From Gemmatimonas sp. (GTDB taxonomy: Bacteria; Gemmatimonadota; Gemmatimonadetes; Gemmatimonadales; Gemmatimonadaceae): a stretch of DNA of 64,000 nt. The notes below the pieces were generated by a model. That model was not told where the DNA came from, made no database searches, and worked only from the letters and a program-made list of their open reading frames with translations. The position numbers were made by a program, and so were the translations under genes. Positions 40,443 through 49,537 of this stretch are shown in pieces (the first letter of the stretch is position 1; the number at the start of each line of letters is the position of its first letter). Where the stretch lies: assembly GCA_011390935.1 (NCBI GenBank), contig JAABRL010000001.1:141940-205939 (forward strand). Direction: 5' to 3'.

Positions 40443-41749
40443 TCTCCGCCTCCGCCCTGCAGCCCCCCGCGACGGTCCTGGAGATCGCCCGAACGCTCGT
40501 GCACGCCGGTCACGAGACCTGGTGCGTGGGCGGCGCGGTGCGCGATGCCTTGCTCGGCATCGACCATTTGGACTGGGATCTGGCGACCTCCGCGCGGCCA
40601 GAGGTCGTGCGCAAGCTGTTCCGGCGCACGATCCCGGTGGGCATTCAGTTCGGCACGATCGGTGTGCTCGATGCCAATGGGCACATGCACGAGGTCACCA
40701 CCTTTCGCCGAGATGTGCACACCGATGGTCGGCACGCCCAAGTCGAGTTCGGGGTGTCGCTCAACGACGACCTGGCGCGACGGGACTTCACGATCAACGC
40801 GATCGCCTGGGACCCCATCGCAGAGCGATTGCACGACCCGTTCGATGGACAGGGCGACCTCGAGCGTGCGCTCGTTCGCGCGGTCGGCGATGCGGACGCC
40901 CGATTTGAGGAAGATCGGCTGCGGGCGCTGCGCGCCATCCGGTTCGCCGCGCGCTTCGGTTTCCGCATCGAGCCGGCCACATGGCAGGGCATCTGTCGTT
41001 CCGCGCCGCATCTTGGACGCCTGTCGGCGGAGCGGGTGAAACAGGAGCTGGAGAAGACCATGGAGCAGGTACGCCGGCCGTCCACGGCGCTCGCCCTGTG
41101 GCGGGAGAGCGGCGCCTTCGGCACGTTGATCCCGGCGCTGGCCAACGTCCCGGATCGCTACCTGCTCGCTACCGACGCCCTCGCCCTCCCGGGACCGCGC
41201 ACGCGGCCGCTACGCCGATCGCTGCGCATCGCGGCGCTGCTCTGCGCCCTCGATGGCAAAGCGGCTCCCCGCGTGTTGCGCGACCTCAAGTTCTCCAACC
41301 TGGACATCAGTACCGTGGGCGCGTTGGTGAACGCGTGGCGTACCCTCGGTCCGGAGATCACCGACCGCCTGCTCACCGGAGCGCCCATGCCGGACGCCGC
41401 GCTGCGCCGCTGGGCTGCACAGATCGGTCGGCTCCGGGTATCGGCCTTTGGACGCCTCGCGTCCGCGATGTTCTGGGGGGCGGACGCCGCCGGCGAGCCC
41501 GCGCCCTCCGCCTCCCGATGGCGCCGCGTGTATCGCCGCCTGGTGACTATCGCGTTTCGCGACCCACTCGACATCGCCGATCTGGCCGTTGACGGGGACG
41601 ACCTGCGCCGAGCCGGCATTCCGCATGGTCCGATGCTGGGACGCGTGCTGCAGGGACTCGTCGCGTTCGTGCTCGACGATCCGACGCGCAATGTGCCGGA
41701 CGCGCTCACCAGCGAGGCGCTGCGGCTCGCCTCGGCCAAGGAGTCGTGA
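40433..41749 (+). CDS. CCA tRNA nucleotidyltransferase / poly(A) polymerase family (start uncertain; CTG 40433 proposed, GTG 40499 alternative)
   Basis: ETWCVGGAVRDALLGIDHLDWDLATSA, DFTINAIAWDPIAERLHDPFDGQGDLERALVRAVGDADARFEEDRLRALRAIRFAARFGF. Confidence 0.9.
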   Translation: MRIVSASALQPPATVLEIARTLVHAGHETWCVGGAVRDALLGIDHLDWDLATSARPEVVRKLFRRTIPVGIQFGTIGVLDANGHMHEVTTFRRDVHTDGRHAQVEFGVSLNDDLARRDFTINAIAWDPIAERLHDPFDGQGDLERALVRAVGDADARFEEDRLRALRAIRFAARFGFRIEPATWQGICRSAPHLGRLSAERVKQELEKTMEQVRRPSTALALWRESGAFGTLIPALANVPDRYLLATDALALPGPRTRPLRRSLRIAALLCALDGKAAPRVLRDLKFSNLDISTVGALVNAWRTLGPEITDRLLTGAPMPDAALRRWAAQIGRLRVSAFGRLASAMFWGADAAGEPAPSASRWRRVYRRLVTIAFRDPLDIADLAVDGDDLRRAGIPHGPMLGRVLQGLVAFVLDDPTRNVPDALTSEALRLASAKES

Positions 41750-42285
41750 CGGTGTCAAGCAGCGAGTCCGACACCGAGTGGCGCGTGCCGCGCTTCCGAC
41801 CGGCCAACGATTGGTACGTGGTCGGGCAGCGTGGACCGTTGGTGGAGTGTGTCGTGTGGAGCACGGCCGAACGACTGCTGCGGGTGTATTTGAGTCTGCT
41901 CGAGCATCTGGACGGCGAGGTCGATATCGCGATCGAGTCCGCGCGAGACACGCAGAGCTGGCGAGGTGAAATGCGTTCGCTGGCTGACGTACGCGCCGCA
42001 CTGACGCCGCTGCAGCGCCCGCTGGTGCTGCACGGGGGAGTCGAAGTGAGCGTGTACACCGCCGACGAGCAGCTCACCATCACGCCGGCACTTGGCCTCG
42101 TGATCTACGCCCGTTCCGATCGCTGGGTGTATCTGCTGGACGCCATGGGCTTCTCCGAGCGGCCCGAAGCGCCGACGGCGGACTGGCGTCCCGAACGTGC
42201 GCCGATCGCCGATGCGCCAACACTCCGCGCCGCGGTCGCGCAGGTCGTGCAGCTGCTCGCGCTCGAACCGGTTGGGGCGTCGTGA
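41746..42285 (+). CDS. Hypothetical protein
   Basis: 179 aa, coupled by overlap to both neighbours (CCA enzyme and rarA). Confidence 0.7.
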   Translation: MTVSSSESDTEWRVPRFRPANDWYVVGQRGPLVECVVWSTAERLLRVYLSLLEHLDGEVDIAIESARDTQSWRGEMRSLADVRAALTPLQRPLVLHGGVEVSVYTADEQLTITPALGLVIYARSDRWVYLLDAMGFSERPEAPTADWRPERAPIADAPTLRAAVAQVVQLLALEPVGAS

Positions 42286-43661
42286 CCTCGCTCTTTGCCG
42301 CGCAGCTTCCCGAGCCGCTCGCCTCGCGCCTTCGTCCGCGCACGCTCGAGGAGTTCGTGGGGCAGGCGCAGCTGCTGGGGCCGGGGGCACCGCTGCGCGC
42401 CGCCATCGATCGGCGGGTGATCGATTCGATGATTCTCTGGGGGCCGCCGGGCGTCGGCAAGACGACGCTCGCGCGATTGCTCGCGCAGTCCACCGATGCG
42501 GAGTTCGTGGCCTTTTCGGCCGTCACCGACGGTGTGGCGCGCGTTCGTGAAGTGGTGGCCGACGCAGCCAACCGTCGCGCACTCGGACGCTCCACGCTGC
42601 TCTTCGTGGACGAGATTCACCGCTTCAACCGCGCGCAGCAGGACGCGTTCCTGCCGCACGTGGAGGCCGGCACCGTGGTGCTGGTGGGGGCGACCACCGA
42701 GAACCCGTCGTTCGCGCTGACCGGCGCGCTCCTGTCGCGAGCGCGTGTGGTGGTGCTGCAGTCGCTCTCCACGGAGGAGCTGTCCGCCCTCGTGCGTCGT
42801 GCGCTCTCCGACGTGACGCGGGGACTCGGTGCGCGCGCGCTCAGCATGAGTGATGATGTGATCGCGCAGCTTGCCACCATCGCCGACGGCGACGCACGGC
42901 GCACGCTGGGCGTGCTGGAAGCTGCCGCGGCGCTTGTGCCCGACGGCATGCCGATCGAGATCACGCACGTGACGCACGCCGCGCAGCGCCGCATGCCGCG
43001 CTACGATCGGTCTGGCGAGGAGCACTACAATCTCATCTCGGCGCTGCACAAAGCGCTGCGCGGGAGTGATCCGCAGGGCGCGTTGTACTGGCTGGCGCGC
43101 ATGATCGAGGGCGGGGAAGACCCGCGTTTCATTGCGCGCCGCATGATCCGCATGGCGACCGAAGACATTGGACTCGCCGACCCGCAGGCCGTGCCGATTG
43201 CGCTGGCCGCGGCGCAGACCTTTGAGCGGCTCGGTTCGCCCGAGGGCGATCTCGCGCTGGCTGAAGCCGTGGTCTACCTCGCGACGGCTCCGAAATCGAA
43301 CCGGGTGTACGTGGCGTGGAAGGCGGCACTCGAGGCTGCCCGGGCCACCCCGTCCGCGCCGGTGCCGCTCCACCTGCGCAACGCCCCCACCGGTCTCATG
43401 AAGGAACTCGGATACGGGCACGGGTACCAGTACGCATTCGACGCACCGGACGCGTATACGCCGCAGGACTACCTCCCCACGGAGCTCGAGGCGCGTACCT
43501 TCTATGAGCCGGGACCGTACGGGTTCGAGCGCGACATCGGCAAGCGGCTGGCCTGGTGGCAGTCGCTGCGAGCGCGTGCGACCGGGGCGGCCGCTGAAGG
43601 CAGCGGCACGCCAGACACTTCGATAGGAGACGCAGGACATGATGGGACCGAAGCGCGCTGA
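42282..43661 (+). CDS. rarA: Replication-associated recombination protein A (AAA ATPase)
   Basis: RPRTLEEFVGQAQLLGPG, LWGPPGVGKTTLARLLA, FVDEIHRFNRAQQDAFLPHVEAGTVVLVGATTENPSF. Confidence 0.96.
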   Translation: MTSLFAAQLPEPLASRLRPRTLEEFVGQAQLLGPGAPLRAAIDRRVIDSMILWGPPGVGKTTLARLLAQSTDAEFVAFSAVTDGVARVREVVADAANRRALGRSTLLFVDEIHRFNRAQQDAFLPHVEAGTVVLVGATTENPSFALTGALLSRARVVVLQSLSTEELSALVRRALSDVTRGLGARALSMSDDVIAQLATIADGDARRTLGVLEAAAALVPDGMPIEITHVTHAAQRRMPRYDRSGEEHYNLISALHKALRGSDPQGALYWLARMIEGGEDPRFIARRMIRMATEDIGLADPQAVPIALAAAQTFERLGSPEGDLALAEAVVYLATAPKSNRVYVAWKAALEAARATPSAPVPLHLRNAPTGLMKELGYGHGYQYAFDAPDAYTPQDYLPTELEARTFYEPGPYGFERDIGKRLAWWQSLRARATGAAAEGSGTPDTSIGDAGHDGTEAR

Positions 43662-44154
43662 TCCCCGCCGCCCCTTTCGGGGACGCGCCCTTGCCACATG
43701 GGTAGCCGCGGCGCTGTTGACCGTGACCGCCGGGTGTGCGGCGCTGGGGCGCGCCACGTTTGCGGAGCCAATGGTGGAGCTGCGGGATGTGCAGGTGGTC
43801 GGGCTCGGCCTCGATGGGGGCAACCTCGACGTGATCCTGTCCGTCTACAACCCCAATCGTTTCTCGCTCGACGCCTCGCGTCTCACCTATCGCGTGGACA
43901 TCGATTCGACGCAGCTGGGCAACGGGGCGCTCGACTCGCGCTTCGTTGTTCCGCGCGGAGACACGTCACTCGTGCGCATTCCCGTGCGGTTCACGTACCT
44001 GGGGTTGGGCGCCGCCGGTCGCCAGCTGCTCTCCACCGGCAGTGTGAACTACCGTGTGCGCGGCGATTTCAGCGTTGGAACCCCGCTGGGCAACTTCACC
44101 CGTCCGTACGACCGCAGTGGCCGTTTCAATACCGTGGCCAATCCCAATCGCTGA
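43639..44154 (+). CDS. LEA type 2 family protein, putative lipoprotein
   Basis: Hydrophobic N-terminus ending VTAGC; VELRDVQVVGLGLDGGNLDVILSVYNPNRFSLDASRLTYRVDID. Confidence 0.75.
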   Translation: MMGPKRADPRRPFRGRALATWVAAALLTVTAGCAALGRATFAEPMVELRDVQVVGLGLDGGNLDVILSVYNPNRFSLDASRLTYRVDIDSTQLGNGALDSRFVVPRGDTSLVRIPVRFTYLGLGAAGRQLLSTGSVNYRVRGDFSVGTPLGNFTRPYDRSGRFNTVANPNR

Positions 44155-44178
44155 CTGCTCTCACCGAGGAACGCGCAC

Positions 44179-45480
44179 ATCTCCAGGACCCCGATCAACC
44201 TCACCGCGCCCATCGAGAAGGCCATCCTTGTCGGTGCGCCCCGCAAGCGCAGCGCCGCGCGTCTGCATGTCGAGGAACACCTCGACGAACTCGCACGCCT
44301 GGTCGACACGGCCGGCGCCGAAGTGGTGGGCACGCTCACGCAGCTGGTCGATCGTCCCCACCCCGGCACCTATCTGGGCAGTGGCAAACTCGACGAGCTG
44401 TCGCTGCGCATTCAGGAGCTGGGCGCCACGCTGATCGTGTTCGACGACGAGCTGTCACCCGCGCAATCGCGCAACATCGAGGTCGCCACCAATACGCGCG
44501 TCATGGATCGCGCAGAGCTGATCCTCGACATTTTTGCCACGCGCGCCCGCTCGGCAGAGGCGCGCATGCAGGTGGAACTGGCGCAGTTGGAGTACACGCT
44601 GCCGCGCCTCACGCGCATGTGGACCCACCTTGACACCATGAAGGGCGGAATCGGCATGCGAGGCCCCGGTGAAACGCAGCTCGAGACCGACCGGCGTCTC
44701 ATTCAGCATCGCATCAAGGTGATCAAGGAGCGGCTGGTCGATGTGGACCGGGCGCGCGAAGTGCAGCGTCGGCAGCGCAGCGGCCAGTTCAAGGTGGCGC
44801 TCGTTGGATACACCAATGCGGGCAAATCATCGATCCTGCGATCCATGGCGAATGACCGCGAAGTGTTTGTGGAGGACCGGCTGTTCGCCACGCTCGACCC
44901 GCTCACGCGCGAGGTCGATGTGGGGGAGGGCTACACGGTGTTGCTCACCGATACCGTGGGGTTCATTCGCAAGTTGCCTCACCATCTGGTCGCGTCGTTC
45001 CGCGCCACGCTCGCGGAGGCGCGTGAGGCCGACCTGCTGCTGCACGTGGTGGACGCCAGCCACCCGTCGTGGGAGGAGCATCGGGATGTGGTGGACGAGG
45101 TGCTCGCCGATCTCGGGCTGCAGCTCCGACCGTCGCGACTGCTGTGCAACAAGATGGATGCCATTATGGAGCCGGAGCGCGCGGGCGTGGAGGAGCGGGT
45201 GCACAACCTGGTTCCGGACGCGCTGTTTGTGTCCGCGCACGCCCCGGGGGGACTGGAGCCACTGCGCGAGGCGCTCGTGCAGGCGATTCGGCAGCAGCGA
45301 CCGCTGGTGGAGATCCGCGTCGCCGCGCATCAGGGCGCCGTGCTCGCCTCGCTGCATCGGGATGGCGAGGTGGTGGAGCAGACGACGGATGGCTCCGACG
45401 TACTGGTCACGGCGCGCGTCGACGAGAAGCTGGCCGGGCGCCTGCGCCAGGCGGGCGTTGCGGTGAGTCGCGTGAGCTGA
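44179..45480 (+). CDS. hflX: GTPase HflX (near-cognate start proposed)
   Basis: EKAILVGAPRKRSAARLHVEEHLDELARLVDTAGAEVVGTLTQLVDRPHPGTYLGSGKLDEL; GGIGMRGPGETQLETDRR; ALVGYTNAGKSSIL. First canonical start is GTG 44323. Confidence 0.9.
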   Translation: MSRTPINLTAPIEKAILVGAPRKRSAARLHVEEHLDELARLVDTAGAEVVGTLTQLVDRPHPGTYLGSGKLDELSLRIQELGATLIVFDDELSPAQSRNIEVATNTRVMDRAELILDIFATRARSAEARMQVELAQLEYTLPRLTRMWTHLDTMKGGIGMRGPGETQLETDRRLIQHRIKVIKERLVDVDRAREVQRRQRSGQFKVALVGYTNAGKSSILRSMANDREVFVEDRLFATLDPLTREVDVGEGYTVLLTDTVGFIRKLPHHLVASFRATLAEAREADLLLHVVDASHPSWEEHRDVVDEVLADLGLQLRPSRLLCNKMDAIMEPERAGVEERVHNLVPDALFVSAHAPGGLEPLREALVQAIRQQRPLVEIRVAAHQGAVLASLHRDGEVVEQTTDGSDVLVTARVDEKLAGRLRQAGVAVSRVS

Positions 45481-45506
45481 CGCGCAACAGGTCGTCGCAC
45501 AGAAAA

Positions 45507-45541
45507 AACGCGGGCCGATGCTGGTGGCATCGGCCCGCGTT
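45507..45541 (-). terminator. Intrinsic terminator for minus-strand tRNA-Val (also end of hflX)
   Basis: aacgcgggccgatgc (45507-45521) / gcatcggcccgcgtt (45527-45541); on the minus strand followed by a T-run (A-run 45503-45508 on +). Confidence 0.88.
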
Positions 45542-45556
45542 CTGGTACTGATGAGG

Positions 45557-45630
45557 TGGGCGTGCAGGGACTCGAACCCCGGACCTCTGCTGTGTGAAAG
45601 CAGCGCTCTAACCAGCTGAGCTACACGCCC
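45557..45630 (-). tRNA. tRNA-Val (anticodon CAC)
   Basis: GGGCGTGTAGCTCAGCTGGTTAGAGCGCTGCTTTCACACAGCAGAGGTCCGGGGTTCGAGTCCCTGCACGCCCA; anticodon loop TTCACAC; no encoded CCA. Confidence 0.95.
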
Positions 45631-45752
45631 TCGCGCCACGAACAGCTGGCGGAACCGTAGAGTAAACGGCTCGCGTCGCTTGCGCCAGTGGGTACGTCAA
45701 CGGCGCGAGGCCACCGTTGCCGGTAGCCAACGCGCCGGGACGAACCTTCCGG

Positions 45753-48491
45753 CTACTGCCGCGGTGCGCGTATGGCTTCGAGCCGTTCCAGCAGACTGCC
45801 CAGCTCGCGGATCTCCACGCCATAGCGCGCCCAGTCCCCCTCACGCTGCGCGTCGATGGCCGCCTGATAGCGACGGCGCGCGTCGGTGATCATGGCCTGC
45901 ACGTCGGCCGACGGTGCCGCGACCGTTGGCGTATCGGCGACCGCGTCCACGCCCACGGGAATCGGGCGCACCGCGGGCGCGTCCACGTCGCTGCCGAACA
46001 GTGAGGTCAAACCAGCCTCGAGCGTTTCGCGCATCACCACGCGATCGCCGAAGGCGACAACAACGCGCTGCAGCTCGGGGATGCGCCCGCCATCTGCCTG
46101 CAGGTAGATCGGCTGTACGTACAGCAGCGCCTGCTCGATCGGGATCACGAGCAGGTCGCCCTTGATGACCTCCGACCCGCGCTGGTCCCACAGCGAGAGC
46201 TGTCGAGAAATTTCCGGGTTCTGCGCAATGCGGTTCTCGATCTGTCGCGGACCATACACCAGGCTCTGTCTCGGGAACTGGTACACACGCAGGCGCCCGA
46301 GATTGTCGCCGTCATTTCGTGCCACCATCCACGCGGCCAGATTGTCCTTGCCGCGCGGCGTGAACGGCGCCATGTAGATGAACTCGGCCTCCGGCTCGTC
46401 CGGCAGGCGCATGATGATGTGCCGCATGAACGGCACGGAGCCGTCCACTCGGTCCGTTACGGGAATCTGCCACTGATCCTCGCGGCTGTAGAACTCGTCC
46501 GGCGTGTCCATGTGGTACGTGGCATACAGTGCCGTTTGGCGACGGAACAGATCGTCCGGGTAGCGCAGATGCGGCCGCAGGTCCTCCTGCAGTTCGCTCA
46601 ACGGCCGGAGTACGCCTGGGAAGACGCGCGACCACGTGTTCACCAGCGGATCGTTGACGTCGGCGATGAACGCCTGCATGGAACCATGGTACGCGTCGAT
46701 GACGATCTTCACGCTGTTGCGCATGTAGCTGGTGCCGTCCGTGGCGCGGAAGGCGTACGGGTATCGCGTGCTGCTGGTAAACGCGTCCTGAATCCAGTGC
46801 AACGTGCCGTCTTGCGCGATCACCATGTAGGGATCGCGATCGAACGTGAGGAACGGCAGCGCCTTCTGCACGCGACGCACGATCTGACGGTTATACAGCA
46901 CCCGGCTTTCCGACGTGATGTCACCAGAGAGCAGAATGTTGCTCGAGCCGAAGTGAAGTGCCAGCAGGGAGCGCCGGAAGAGTCCGCCCACGGTCACGCC
47001 ACCTGTGCCGGTGTAGGCGCGGAACACGTTGGCCTCTCCCGATGGGTAGTCGAACTCGCGCTGCTTCGTGTTCACGAACACGTGCGATTCCGTCAGTTCG
47101 CCGTAGTAGATCTGCGGGCGTGTCACCTGCAGCGCGCCATTGGTCCGCGGCGGCAGGTCCTGCACGAACAAAATCGGCAAGCCTTCGGGGCTGACTTCGT
47201 TCACGGGGCTGAGCGTGAGGCCCATGCCATGCGTGAAGGTCAGGTGCTCGTTGATGAAGGTGCGGGTGGGGAGCGACGCGGTGTTCAGTTCGCGCGGCGA
47301 CAGCAGCACTTGACGATACTTGCCATCGATCCAGTAGCGGTCGTCGTCCACCGACACGAAGTCGTAGTAGGTGCGGATTTCCTGCAACTGTTTGAACGTG
47401 CGGAGCAGGGGCGCGCGGTCCCACAGTCTCACGTTGTCGATCGTGGGACCGTTGGCGCGGATGTCGGTCAGCGTCAGATTGGACTCGCCCGGCAGGTCCC
47501 GTGCCTCCACGGAATCGAGTCCCCACGCCCGTCGGGTGGCGTCGAGATGGTACGCGAGATACGGCGTTTCGCGGGTGAGCTCCGTCGGCGCCACGACGAA
47601 CTTCTGCACAAGGCCCGGCGCTACGCCGCGTCCGAGTACCGACACCGCGGCATACACTCCCAGCCCGAGAAAGCCGTACCAGCCCAGCTGCGCGCGGGCG
47701 GCACCGATCAGCACGAGCACGGCGCCCACGACGGCGGCGAGCGCCGAGACGCGCAGGGCCGGCAGCATCACGTTGAGGTCGGTGTAGCTCGCGCCGATCA
47801 TCGGGCCGGTGTTGGAGAAGAGCAGATTCGCCGAGTCCACGAACCAGAGCGTGCCCGCGCCAGTGAGAAACCACAGCGCGAGCAGTAGACCCAGATGCCG
47901 GCCCGCCGTGGGCTCGATGCGCAGCCCGCGCGGCAGCAGCACGACATCGCCGCGGAAGAAGTACACGGGCACGAGCACGATCAGACTGAGCGTGATCAGG
48001 CTGCGCACCATGCCCAGGACCGCCGCGAGCGCCGGCAGTGTGAAGACGTACCAGCCGATGTCCCGGTCGAAGATGGGATCGGTACTGCCAAAGGGGGAGC
48101 GCTCGAGGAACTGCAGCACCGTGTCCCACAGCGCCGTGGCACCGAGCCCGATGATCAGCGCCAGTACAATCGTGACCGGCCGAGTGAATCGGCGTAGCAC
48201 ACCCGTGAGGTCCACCTGTTGGGTGGCGTCGCCAAGGCGCACGACCACCGGTTCAGGCACCGCGCCGCGCTGTGCGAAGGCCAGATTGCCGCCGATGACG
48301 AGCGCGGTGAGCGCGGAGACGATCACGAAGAGCAGCAGCTTCGTGAGCAGTGACCGTGTGAACACCACGTCGTACCCGACCTCCTGGAACCACCAGAAAT
48401 CGATGAGCAGCGAGGTGATGGTGGGAATGAGCAGCAGCGCCACGGGAATGGCGAGCAGCAGAAGCGTTCTTGGAAAACGAGCACGCGTCAC
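45753..48491 (-). CDS. UPF0182 family large membrane protein
   Basis: Seven or so N-terminal TM segments then soluble domain; WWFQEVGYDVVFTRSLLTKLLLF, DLPPRTNGALQVTRPQIYYGE, EFIYMAPFTPRGKDNLAAWMVARNDG. Confidence 0.92.
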   Translation of the reverse strand: MTRARFPRTLLLLAIPVALLLIPTITSLLIDFWWFQEVGYDVVFTRSLLTKLLLFVIVSALTALVIGGNLAFAQRGAVPEPVVVRLGDATQQVDLTGVLRRFTRPVTIVLALIIGLGATALWDTVLQFLERSPFGSTDPIFDRDIGWYVFTLPALAAVLGMVRSLITLSLIVLVPVYFFRGDVVLLPRGLRIEPTAGRHLGLLLALWFLTGAGTLWFVDSANLLFSNTGPMIGASYTDLNVMLPALRVSALAAVVGAVLVLIGAARAQLGWYGFLGLGVYAAVSVLGRGVAPGLVQKFVVAPTELTRETPYLAYHLDATRRAWGLDSVEARDLPGESNLTLTDIRANGPTIDNVRLWDRAPLLRTFKQLQEIRTYYDFVSVDDDRYWIDGKYRQVLLSPRELNTASLPTRTFINEHLTFTHGMGLTLSPVNEVSPEGLPILFVQDLPPRTNGALQVTRPQIYYGELTESHVFVNTKQREFDYPSGEANVFRAYTGTGGVTVGGLFRRSLLALHFGSSNILLSGDITSESRVLYNRQIVRRVQKALPFLTFDRDPYMVIAQDGTLHWIQDAFTSSTRYPYAFRATDGTSYMRNSVKIVIDAYHGSMQAFIADVNDPLVNTWSRVFPGVLRPLSELQEDLRPHLRYPDDLFRRQTALYATYHMDTPDEFYSREDQWQIPVTDRVDGSVPFMRHIIMRLPDEPEAEFIYMAPFTPRGKDNLAAWMVARNDGDNLGRLRVYQFPRQSLVYGPRQIENRIAQNPEISRQLSLWDQRGSEVIKGDLLVIPIEQALLYVQPIYLQADGGRIPELQRVVVAFGDRVVMRETLEAGLTSLFGSDVDAPAVRPIPVGVDAVADTPTVAAPSADVQAMITDARRRYQAAIDAQREGDWARYGVEIRELGSLLERLEAIRAPRQ

Positions 48492-48568
48492 GATGGCCTC
48501 GGAGCGGAGCGGAACGAACGGGGCCTGGACCCCTCACCCGGAACGGGCGTCTGCTGCAAATTACCCCC

Positions 48569-49459
48569 ATGCCCCTTCGAAATGTGATTCCGCGACTGTG
48601 TGCTGCACTCATGCTCCTGGCCGCCGCCGTGTCGCCCGCGCAGGCGCAGCGAGGCCCACTCTACATCGTGGGGGGCGGCCCGCAGACTGACGCGATGGTG
48701 CGCGAGTTCGTGGAGTTGGCCGGCGGAGCGCCGCGAGCGCGGATCATCGTGCTCGCCATGGCGTCCGCGTCCGGCGAACGCAGCGGGGAGGCGAAGGCCA
48801 ACGATCTGCGCGCACTCGGCGCTACCGCGATCAACGTCTGGGTCACGCGGGCGCAGGCCGATCTTGATAGTGTGGCGACGCTGCTCGATGGGGCCACCGG
48901 CATCTGGTTCGGTGGCGGGGATCAGAACCGGCTCGCGAAGATTGTGCGAGGCACAGCGCTCGAGCGCGCCATTCGCACGCGACACGAGGCGGGCGCGGTG
49001 GTGGGCGGGACGAGTGCGGGGGCAGCCGTGTTGTCGGCAGTGATGATCACGGGCGATGAACGGCGTCGCGGCGGTTCACGGCCCGGCAGCGACAGCAGTG
49101 CCGTGAACATCACGATCGATCGCGACAATGTGATCACGGACAACGGATTCGCCCTGCTCGACGAGGCGGTGATCGACCAGCACTTCGTGCGGCGACGTCG
49201 GCATAACCGCCTGATCAGTCTGGTGCTGGAGCGACCGCCGCACCTTGGCGCGGGTATTGACGAGTCTACGGCGCTCGTGGTCAGCGCCGATGGCGCGTGG
49301 CGCGTGTCGGGTGAAAGCGTGGTGGTGATTTACGACGCGCGAGATGCCACGCGCAGCACGGCCAGTGCGCCCGTCCTCGGCGCGTCCGGAGTGCGCATGC
49401 ACGTCTTGCCGGCCGGCGCGCGGTTTGTACCGGCCACGGGGGTGGCGACGATGCCGTGA
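48569..49459 (+). CDS. Secreted cyanophycinase-like peptidase (S51 family)
   Basis: Signal peptide LCAALMLLAAAVSPAQAQ; IVGGGPQTDAMVREFVELAGG; IWFGGGDQNRLAKI; GAVVGGTSAGAAVLS catalytic Ser motif. Confidence 0.88.
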   Translation: MPLRNVIPRLCAALMLLAAAVSPAQAQRGPLYIVGGGPQTDAMVREFVELAGGAPRARIIVLAMASASGERSGEAKANDLRALGATAINVWVTRAQADLDSVATLLDGATGIWFGGGDQNRLAKIVRGTALERAIRTRHEAGAVVGGTSAGAAVLSAVMITGDERRRGGSRPGSDSSAVNITIDRDNVITDNGFALLDEAVIDQHFVRRRRHNRLISLVLERPPHLGAGIDESTALVVSADGAWRVSGESVVVIYDARDATRSTASAPVLGASGVRMHVLPAGARFVPATGVATMP

Positions 49460-49537
49460 GTGTCCGACGCGCGTTTGCGAACTGCGCGCTGCGCGCGATG
49501 CGGCCTACCGCGCGTCGCCTGCTGCACGCCGCGCGCC

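Noticed and set aside
49460-49537. GCGCG-rich spacer between convergent cyanophycinase and fabF as terminator
   Set aside because: Several short self-complementary GCGC runs but no defined long stem or T-tract.
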